Positions 43,227 through 49,341 of a stretch of DNA of 49,341 nucleotides are shown here, piece after piece. A model generated the notes under the pieces. The model saw only the letters and a program-made list of their open reading frames with translations. It did no database searches and was not told the origin of the DNA. The stretch's first letter is position 1. Every line of letters starts with the position of its first letter. The position numbers were made by a program, and so were the translations under genes. Source of the DNA: Parvibaculum sp. (GTDB lineage: Bacteria > Pseudomonadota > Alphaproteobacteria > Parvibaculales > Parvibaculaceae); assembly GCF_002684405.1 (NCBI RefSeq), contig NZ_NYVD01000075.1, positions 1 to 49,341 of the forward strand, given 5' to 3'.

Positions 43227-44252
43227 ATGACCGATAAATCTCAGAAGACAGCCCTCATCATCGGCGCCACCGGCGGTATCGGCGGCGCCGTTACCAGGGC
43301 GCTGGCCGCGCGCGGCTGGAATATCCGCGCGCTCAATCGCAACCCGAAAGCCGCCGCGAAGGCCCATGCCGCGCTCGGCCCCGTCGAATGGGTGAAGGGC
43401 GACGCCATGAACCCCGCCGATGTGATCGCCGCGGCACAGGGCGTCGATCTCATCTTTCACGGGGCGAACCCACCCGGCTATCGCAACTGGAAGGGGCTGG
43501 CGCTCCCCATGCTCGAAAGCACCATCGCCGCGGCGAAGGTGAGCGGTGCAATGATCGCCTTTCCCGGGACCGTCTATAATTTCGGTCCCGATGCCGGGGC
43601 GTTCATTGCGGAGGAGGCGCCGCAGAACCCGAAAACCCGCAAGGGCCGCATCCGCGTGCAGATGGAAAACCGGCTGCGCGAGGCGGCGCAGGAGGGCACC
43701 CGGGTATTGATCGTCCGCGCGGGCGATTTTCTCGGCGGACTCTCCGGAAGCAACTGGTTCGCCGCTGCGGTCGTGAAGCCGGGCAGGAAGCTTCGCCGCA
43801 TCGTTTATCCCGGAAAGCCCGATGCCGGCCATGACTGGGCCTATCTGCCCGACCTTGGCGAGACCTTTGCGCAGCTTGTCGAGCGCAGGGACGATCTGGC
43901 GCCCTTCGAGCGGTTCCATTTCGAAGGCTTCTGGTTCGAGCGCGGGATCGATCTGGCGCATGCAACGCGCCGCGCGGCGGGCAATGAAAAGCTCCCCATC
44001 CGCCGCTTGCCCTGGTGGGCGATCCTCCTTGCGTCGCCCTTTGTGGAGATGTTCCGCGAGATGCTGGAGATGCGCTACCTCTGGCAGCGTCCCCTCCGTC
44101 TCGACAACGCAAAGCTTGTCGCCTTTCTCGGCGAAGAACCCCGCACGCCCGTCGAAACCGCCTTGCGCGACAGCCTGATCGAACTCGGTTGCATCAAGCA
44201 TCCGCAGGTCAAGGCGCTCGCTGCCTCGCGAAAAAACGCGGCCACCGCGTGA
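43227..44252 (+). CDS. NAD(P)-binding epimerase/reductase-like protein
   Basis: 341 residues from ATG 43227, with GGAGG 8 bases upstream. An atypical short-chain (extended) dehydrogenase with the cofactor loop GATGGIGG at 15-22 and the acidic/basic cofactor residue region LNRNPKAAAK. AFPGTVYNFGPDAG holds the YN-F motif instead of a clean YxxxK, suggesting an NmrA/isoflavone-reductase-like or sugar-epimerase-like role. The C-terminal part has a hydrophobic stretch (WWAILLASPFVEMF) that may contact the membrane. It is under control of the divergent LysR. A 36-residue membrane peptide follows in the same transcript. Confidence 0.82.
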   Translation: MTDKSQKTALIIGATGGIGGAVTRALAARGWNIRALNRNPKAAAKAHAALGPVEWVKGDAMNPADVIAAAQGVDLIFHGANPPGYRNWKGLALPMLESTIAAAKVSGAMIAFPGTVYNFGPDAGAFIAEEAPQNPKTRKGRIRVQMENRLREAAQEGTRVLIVRAGDFLGGLSGSNWFAAAVVKPGRKLRRIVYPGKPDAGHDWAYLPDLGETFAQLVERRDDLAPFERFHFEGFWFERGIDLAHATRRAAGNEKLPIRRLPWWAILLASPFVEMFREMLEMRYLWQRPLRLDNAKLVAFLGEEPRTPVETALRDSLIELGCIKHPQVKALAASRKNAATA

Positions 44253-44283
44253 CCGCGCAACCCATGGCAATGGAGAGAAGGAA

Positions 44284-44394
44284 ATGAACCCCTTCAGAAA
44301 AGCCGAAGCGATCGTTTATCTGATGGCCGTCGCCATCCTTTGGACTTATGTCTTCACGCTCACCGTGTTCGGCCTCGGTCCCTATGTGGTGTGA
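44284..44394 (+). CDS. 36-residue membrane microprotein
   Basis: 36 residues: a short polar N-terminus (NPFRKAEA) followed by one hydrophobic helix (about 9-32) with aromatic residues, ending GPYVV. The ribosome site GAGAAGGAA is strong and the start ATG is 31 bases after the oxidoreductase stop. A terminator follows the stop codon by two bases, so the operon is oxidoreductase plus microprotein. The near-absence of other coding possibility at this place supports it. Its function is unknown; a membrane partner or anchor for the oxidoreductase is one idea. Confidence 0.6.
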   Translation: MNPFRKAEAIVYLMAVAILWTYVFTLTVFGLGPYVV

Positions 44395-44395
44395 C

Positions 44396-44430
44396 GAAAA
44401 GGGGCCTGGCACCGGTCCGGGCCCCTTTTC
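44396..44430. terminator. Bidirectional terminator after the microprotein
   Basis: An 11-bp perfect stem (GAAAAGGGGCC, 44396-44406; GGCCCCTTTTC, 44420-44430) extended by two further pairs inside. It lies between the plus-strand microprotein and the convergent GST gene, ending both transcripts. Confidence 0.9.
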
Positions 44431-44437
44431 ATCCGTA

Positions 44438-45049
44438 TCAGGAAGGAACGGGACCGTCGATTTCCGCCACTCGCTTGCAGGCGGGCCTTTCATTGAGGTG
44501 GGTGCAATAATCGATAAAGGCCTGCCGTTTCTCGAACGCGCCGCTATGCATTGCCCAGTCTATCTGGAAGGCGACATAGACATCGGCCGCCGAGAAGCGG
44601 TCGCCGGCAATGTAGCGCTTGCCCTTCACGGCTCCTTCGAGAGCGTCGCTCACCGCAGCCAGGCTGCCATAGCCGACCATGCGCTCCTGATCGGCGGTGG
44701 GCTTGACGCCGAGGGAGGCATCCGCAAGCACGGCTTCCACCGGGCCCGCGGCAAAGAACAGCCAACGATAATAGTCCGCCCGATCCTGCGGGGCGGGGGC
44801 AAGCCCCGCTTCGGGAAAGGCATCGGCGAGATAGGCGCAGATCGCCGCGCATTCCGTCACGACCCTGTCGCCATGCTTGATGGCAGGCACCTTGCCCATC
44901 GGGTTGATGGCCAGATAGTCGGCGTCTTTCATCGTGGTGCCGTAGTCGAGAATTTCGGTGCGATAGGGGGCGCCGACCTCTTCCAGCATCCAGCGCGTGA
45001 TGCGCCCGCGAGACATGGGGTTTGTGTAGAAAATCAGTTCTTCCGACAT
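44438..45049 (-). CDS. Glutathione S-transferase family protein
   Basis: 203 residues from ATG 45047-45049 with AGGGAG upstream. The thioredoxin-like N-terminal domain includes TNPMSRGRITRWMLEEV, with a serine in MSRGR as the likely glutathione-activating residue. MGKVPAIKHGDRVVTECAAI contains the cis-proline and gamma-glutamyl sites. The C-terminal helical domain has RFSAADVYVAFQIDWA. It is similar to the bacterial YfcG/YghU-neighbour type GSTs, cytoplasmic. The substrate is unknown. The nitronate-monooxygenase-family gene lies 108 bases upstream on the same strand, but a terminator sits between them, so the GST probably has its own promoter. Confidence 0.86.
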   Translation of the reverse strand: MSEELIFYTNPMSRGRITRWMLEEVGAPYRTEILDYGTTMKDADYLAINPMGKVPAIKHGDRVVTECAAICAYLADAFPEAGLAPAPQDRADYYRWLFFAAGPVEAVLADASLGVKPTADQERMVGYGSLAAVSDALEGAVKGKRYIAGDRFSAADVYVAFQIDWAMHSGAFEKRQAFIDYCTHLNERPACKRVAEIDGPVPS

Positions 45050-45104
45050 GAATGGCTCCCTTGACAGGAGTGAGTACATATCAGGAACATTTGAGGCGGT
45101 CAGC

Positions 45105-45135
45105 ACAAAAAAGCCCCGGCCGGGAAGGCCGGGGC
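45105..45135 (-). terminator. Intrinsic terminator after the first nitronate-monooxygenase-family gene
   Basis: A 9-bp stem (GCCCCGGCC, 45113-45121; GGCCGGGGC, 45127-45135) with loop GGGAA. On the minus strand it is followed by TTTTTT. It lies just past the stop codon at 45158. Confidence 0.9.
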
Positions 45136-45157
45136 CACATTTTTCAGGCCGTTACAA

Positions 45158-46165
45158 TTACTCAGCCGCAGCCTTCAGACCCTGAAGCGCTTCCGCCGGC
45201 ATGCGCTCGGCGAATTCGCGGCAGGCCTGCACATATTCGCTCTTCAACCGGTCGATGAGCTCGCCAACAGGGGGCGCATCCTTGATCTGGCCGATGCCCT
45301 GGCCGGAACCCCAGATGTCCTTCCAGGCCTTCTGCTTCATGTTGCCGCCGGAGCCGAAATTCATCTTCGACTTGTCGGCTTCGGGCAGATTGTTGGGATC
45401 GAGCCCTGCGGCGGCGATGGAGGGCGCAAGGTAGTTGCCGTGAACGCCGGTAAAGAGGTTCGAATAAACGATGTCCTCGGCGCTGTGCTCGATGAGGTTC
45501 TGTTTGTAGGCGGCATCCGCATTCGCTTCCTGCGTGGCGACGAAGCGCGTGCCGAGATAGGCAAGGTCCGCGCCCATGGCGAGCGCGCCGGCGACGCTCC
45601 AGCCGTCGGACATGGCGCCCGACAGGATCACCGTGCCGTCGAACCACTGCTTCACTTCACGAACGAGCGCAAACGGCGAGAGCGTGCCCGCATGGCCGCC
45701 GGCGCCCGCGCAGACGAGGATGAGCCCGTCGACACCCTGTTCGGCGGCTTTCTTCGCATGTTTTACGTTGATGACGTCGTGAAAGACCTTGCCGCCATAG
45801 GAATGCGCGCCCTTTACCACTTCTTCCGGCGGGCGGAGCGACGTGATGATGATCGGCACTTCGTGCTTCACGCACATTTCCATGTCGTGTTCGAGGCGAT
45901 CGTTCGAGGTATGACAGATCTGGTTGACCGCGAAGGGCGCGACCTTCTTGTCCGGATTGGCGGCCTGATATTCGGCCAGTTCGCTCTTGATGCGGATGAG
46001 CCATTCTTCCAGCACATGGGCCGGGCGCGCATTGAGCGCGGGAAACGAGCCCACGATTCCCGCCTTGCACTGGGCGATGACGAGTTCGGGACCGGAAACG
46101 ATAAAGAGCGGCGAACCGATCACCGGCAGTTCCAGCCGGCCTTTGAGACTATCGGGCAGGGCCAT
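45158..46165 (-). CDS. Nitronate monooxygenase family flavoprotein
   Basis: 335 residues from ATG 46163-46165, with GGAGG 5 bases upstream (a GTG four codons earlier is less likely). A TIM-barrel FMN protein of the nitronate monooxygenase / 2-nitropropane dioxygenase family. ELPVIGSPLFIVSG begins the barrel, ILVCAGAGGHAGTLSPFALV holds the phosphate and nitronate-site loop, and LSGAMSDGWSVAGALAMGADLAYLGTRFVAT the later barrel strands. The family oxidises toxic nitronates or acts as an NAD(P)H:quinone/enoyl reductase. It is cytoplasmic. The promoter region contains a 15-bp palindrome at 46241-46255. Confidence 0.85.
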   Translation of the reverse strand: MALPDSLKGRLELPVIGSPLFIVSGPELVIAQCKAGIVGSFPALNARPAHVLEEWLIRIKSELAEYQAANPDKKVAPFAVNQICHTSNDRLEHDMEMCVKHEVPIIITSLRPPEEVVKGAHSYGGKVFHDVINVKHAKKAAEQGVDGLILVCAGAGGHAGTLSPFALVREVKQWFDGTVILSGAMSDGWSVAGALAMGADLAYLGTRFVATQEANADAAYKQNLIEHSAEDIVYSNLFTGVHGNYLAPSIAAAGLDPNNLPEADKSKMNFGSGGNMKQKAWKDIWGSGQGIGQIKDAPPVGELIDRLKSEYVQACREFAERMPAEALQGLKAAAE

Positions 46166-46240
46166 GTTTTCCTCCACATGTGGATTTGTTGGAGGAGACT
46201 ATGGACCGGATTTTCTTCCCGCGCATGTTCTTGGATGAAG

Positions 46241-46255
46241 AACTGACAGTCAGTT
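46241..46255. promoter_or_regulatory. 15-bp palindrome ahead of the nitronate-monooxygenase-family gene
   Basis: AACTGACAGTCAGTT is a perfect palindrome around a central A. This form (ACTGAC-N-GTCAGT) is typical of TetR-family operators. It lies 76 bases upstream of the flavoprotein start and just past the LysR stop. No TetR gene is in the window, so a distant regulator would be needed. Confidence 0.5.
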
Positions 46256-46280
46256 TTTGAACAGAGGGAATGTCGCAGCG

Positions 46281-47186
46281 TCAGCTTTTGCCTGAAAGGC
46301 GGTCTCTGTCGACCTTTGCCTTCTCGGCAATGAAATCGAGGACGGCGCGCACGGGCGCGGTGTCGCGCAGGTCGGGATGGGCAAGCAGCCACATATCCGT
46401 CCCGTTGGCCAGCTTGTGCGGCGCGATACGCACCAGGTCGTCATAGTGGTCGCCGGTGATGCAGACGAGCGTCGATATGCCGATGCCGGCACGAACCGCC
46501 TGCACGAGATCGGCATCCGCCACGCAGCGCAGCGCGGTCTTCCCGCCCTCGGTGACATGGGCAAGCCATTTGGCAAGCTCCACCTCCGCCGCAACGCCGC
46601 CGAAGGAAACGATACGGTGGTCCTGCCATTCCTCGCGGCGCGAAGGCAGGCCATGCGTTTCCGCATAGGCCTTGCTGGCATAAAAGCCGACACCGATGCG
46701 GCCGATCTTGCGCCCGACCACATTCTCGCGGCCCGGCCCATAGGGACGGATCACGACGTCGGCGTCGCGCCGTTTGACCGAGACGTGCCCAATTTCGTTC
46801 ACCAGTTCGATTTCGACACCGGGATGCCGCTCCGCGAGTTCGCCGAGATAGGGCATGAACCAGTAGCAGGCGAGGCTGTGCGGCATGGCGACCCGGACGA
46901 GCCCTTGCGCCTCGCCATCCGCGCTGTTGGCGGCATGGAGCGCGCGCTCGGCGGCCAGCGCCATCGGCTCCACTTCCGCGCGCAGCCGTTCGCCCGCGCC
47001 GGTGAGGGCATAGCCGGTCTGTTCGCGCACGAAAAGCTTCGTGCCGAGCTGCGTTTCGAGCGCCGAGATGTGGCGGCCCACGGTGGCGTGGCTGAGGCGC
47101 AAACGCCGTCCGGCGGCGGAAAGACTTTGCGTCTCCGCCACGGCGAGAAAGATCCTATAGGCGTCCCAGCTGGCATCGTTGTTCAT
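46281..47186 (-). CDS. LysR-family transcriptional regulator
   Basis: 301 residues from ATG 47184-47186 (an upstream ATG at 47201 adds five residues). The winged helix is at about 6-65 (SLSAAGRRLRLSHATVGRHISALETQLGTKLF) and the effector domain at about 92-290. Cysteines in the effector domain (LRCVADAD, LVCITGDHY) are worth noting for possible redox or electrophile sensing. It is divergent from the second nitronate-monooxygenase-family gene, which is the likely target. The start codon lies inside the inverted repeat TGTTCA-TACC-TGAACA (47180-47195). Confidence 0.86.
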   Translation of the reverse strand: MNNDASWDAYRIFLAVAETQSLSAAGRRLRLSHATVGRHISALETQLGTKLFVREQTGYALTGAGERLRAEVEPMALAAERALHAANSADGEAQGLVRVAMPHSLACYWFMPYLGELAERHPGVEIELVNEIGHVSVKRRDADVVIRPYGPGRENVVGRKIGRIGVGFYASKAYAETHGLPSRREEWQDHRIVSFGGVAAEVELAKWLAHVTEGGKTALRCVADADLVQAVRAGIGISTLVCITGDHYDDLVRIAPHKLANGTDMWLLAHPDLRDTAPVRAVLDFIAEKAKVDRDRLSGKS

Positions 47187-47195
47187 ACCTGAACA
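47180..47195. promoter_or_regulatory. Inverted repeat at the LysR start codon
   Basis: TGTTCA-TACC-TGAACA covers the ATG of the LysR gene. The position and spacing resemble an autoregulatory LysR site. A TTGACA at 47287-47292 upstream of the divergent gene could be its -35 element; the -10 is unclear. Confidence 0.4.
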
Positions 47196-47265
47196 TATCA
47201 TCGATTAATCCCGAATAGGCAACCCGACACCTTTCCCTCGCGTTTTCAAGGTCTTAGAGGCTTGA

Positions 47266-48390
<1,125 letters not shown>

Positions 48391-48413
48391 GACGCGGACA
48401 ATCGAACAAGATG

Positions 48414-48443
48414 AAGGCGCGTTCTCCGGAACGCGCCTTTTTT
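48414..48443 (+). terminator. Intrinsic terminator after the PA1024-like gene
   Basis: An 11-bp perfect stem (AAGGCGCGTTC, 48414-48424; GAACGCGCCTT, 48429-48439) with loop TCCG, running into six T residues (48438-48443). Confidence 0.95.
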
Positions 48444-48447
48444 CGTC

Positions 48448-49140
48448 TCAGTCGCGATCGCCTTTGCGCCGTCCCGTTGCCGCCAGCCGGGCTGGGTCGA
48501 GTATCTCCAAGCTCTTGTAGCCGGTCGCCAGAAGACCGTCCTTCTCGAAACCCGCTAACGCGCGGTTCACCGTTTTGCGGGACAGGCCCGTCATTTCCGA
48601 CAGTTCGTCCTGTGTGACCGGCAGATGGGGCGAGGGGCTGAACTGCGTGGCAAGCAATCGCAAATGGATGGCGAGGCGTTGTGTCGCCGGGCGTGTATTC
48701 GCGACCGCAAGCCGGAAGCCCGCAACCACATGAAAACTGGAAAGCTCCGCAAGCCTGACCCAAAGGTCCGGCATTTTTTGGGCAATGGCCTCAAGCCCGC
48801 GTTCGGGCAGATAGAGCAGGGTGGTGGGCTCGCGCGCCACGGCGGTCGCAATCCGCCGCCCGCCAAGAAAGCGGCCCGTATAGCCGAAGATATGGCCGGG
48901 TCCGATAATACTGACCAGCGCGGGTTCTTCGTTCTCGAGCCCGATATGCATGGCAATGGACCCCGAGAGCGTGCCGTAGAGCCCGCTCGCGCTTTCGCCC
49001 GCGTCGTAAATCCAGTGGCCCGCACCGGCACGAACCTCCTGCGCCTCGGCAACCAGCGCGGCGCGCAGGTTCTCGGGCTGGCGCGAGAACCAGGGGTCGG
49101 GCGCCAGAATTTTCGAGATATCGGCCTTGGAAAGGGGCAT
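48448..49140 (-). CDS. Crp/Fnr-family regulator with altered recognition helix
   Basis: 230 residues. A cyclic-nucleotide-binding-like beta barrel (about 20-125) is followed by a long helix and a winged helix (about 160-215). Cysteine is absent, so it cannot carry an FNR-type iron-sulfur cluster. The barrel lacks a clear cAMP-binding arginine-serine motif. The recognition helix reads GLSRKTVNRALAGF. Compared with CRP (SRETVGR), Arg180 and Arg185 are kept but Glu181 is lysine; compared with FNR (VETISR), Glu209 and Ser212 are not kept. The predicted half-site is therefore neither TGTGA nor TTGAT. It is divergent from a TauD-family gene with a palindrome between them. Confidence 0.85.
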   Translation of the reverse strand: MPLSKADISKILAPDPWFSRQPENLRAALVAEAQEVRAGAGHWIYDAGESASGLYGTLSGSIAMHIGLENEEPALVSIIGPGHIFGYTGRFLGGRRIATAVAREPTTLLYLPERGLEAIAQKMPDLWVRLAELSSFHVVAGFRLAVANTRPATQRLAIHLRLLATQFSPSPHLPVTQDELSEMTGLSRKTVNRALAGFEKDGLLATGYKSLEILDPARLAATGRRKGDRD

Positions 49141-49155
49141 GCCTGAGGAATGTTA

Positions 49156-49177
49156 TATTGTTACCTTTGTAACAATA
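49156..49177. promoter_or_regulatory. Operator of the Crp/Fnr-like regulator
   Basis: TATTGTTAC, spacer CTTT, then GTAACAATA: a perfect 22-bp dyad. A third half-site ATTGTTGC lies at 49180-49187. It sits 16 bases ahead of the regulator's start and 85 bases ahead of the TauD-family start, fitting autoregulation and control of the dioxygenase. Confidence 0.65.
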
Positions 49178-49261
49178 CCATTGTTGCGGGCGTCTATCAT
49201 CATGGCAATGGGAAAAGCTGGGAATCCGGCAGAAGCGGCATAGAAGTCGCGGGAGGAATAC

Positions 49262-49341
49262 ATGACGACGAGCGCAACCCTTCAAATGAAGAAGGTCTCG
49301 GCAGGCTGCGGGCTGGAAATCCACGGCGTGGACCTCGCCCG
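49262..49341 (+). CDS. TauD/TfdA-family dioxygenase, 5' part only
   Basis: Only the first 26 complete codons lie in the window. The start ATG follows GGGAGGAA by 4 bases. The reading ends CGLEIHGVDLA, close to the N-terminal GAEIHGVDLS block of TauD and TfdA, which are iron(II)- and 2-oxoglutarate-dependent dioxygenases acting on taurine, alkylsulfonates or 2,4-D-like acids. The active-site HxD and arginine lie beyond the window end. It is divergent from the Crp/Fnr-like gene. Confidence 0.7.
   Translation, partial: MTTSATLQMKKVSAGCGLEIHGVDLA

Overview
The window looks like a stretch of chromosome from a GC-rich alphaproteobacterium with a strong fatty-acid and lipid lifestyle. The evidence is: about 60% or more G+C; btaA/btaB betaine-lipid genes; hemP plus a haem receptor and hmuSTUV; several acyl-CoA enzymes; DUF1329, DUF1499 and DUF882 envelope proteins; and alphaproteobacterial-style regulatory sites. 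A Parvibaculum-like member of the Hyphomicrobiales would fit, but that is inference from gene content only. I see no phage, insertion sequence, CRISPR array or plasmid backbone. The genes are dense and intact.

Layout. (1) 1-5133: an amidase, an AlkK-like medium-chain acyl-CoA ligase, a DUF1499 membrane protein and a metallo-beta-lactamase-fold hydrolase with a TTG start. (2) 5204-8359: a MarR-emrA-emrB drug-efflux operon on the minus strand. (3) 8434-13280: a 72-residue membrane microprotein behind paired TTGCAATGCA sites, a second acyl-CoA ligase, a protein closely resembling sphingosine-1-phosphate lyase, a small secreted Cys-rich-repeat protein and a crotonase whose only acidic residue sits at the isomerase position. 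(4) 13254-15712: a cobalamin riboswitch controlling a BtuB-like receptor. (5) 15739-17361: GNAT, GST, tRNA-Pro(CGG) and tRNA-Gln(TTG). (6) 17549-23971: a full haem-uptake locus, hemP - receptor - hmuS - hmuT - hmuU - hmuV, behind a Fur-like palindrome. (7) 23976-29591: a small secreted unknown, then an RND pump with its adaptor, divergent from a MarR regulator. A 24-bp perfect palindrome lies in the shared promoter. (8) 29710-34346: an unknown periplasmic protein and a heterodimeric MdlA/MdlB-type ABC exporter. (9) 34943-40872: DUF1329, then btaA-btaB behind a likely Pho box, then a YcbB-like L,D-transpeptidase and a Tat-exported DUF882 protein. (10) 40895-49341: glutaryl-CoA dehydrogenase, LysR with a divergent NAD(P)-binding oxidoreductase plus a 36-residue membrane peptide, GST, two nitronate-monooxygenase-family flavoenzymes, another LysR, and a Crp/Fnr regulator divergent from the start of a TauD-family dioxygenase.

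How the parts fit. Most of the window serves lipid and fatty-acid turnover, envelope building, efflux, and acquisition of haem and vitamin B12. Many divergent regulator-target pairs carry clear palindromic operators that can be read directly. The best candidates for new biology are the Pho-box-controlled betaine-lipid operon; the Crp-like regulator with an altered recognition helix and its palindrome; the sphingosine-1-phosphate-lyase-like enzyme paired with an acyl-CoA ligase; and the small membrane proteins with their own regulatory sites. I did not find a clearly new defence or mobile system.
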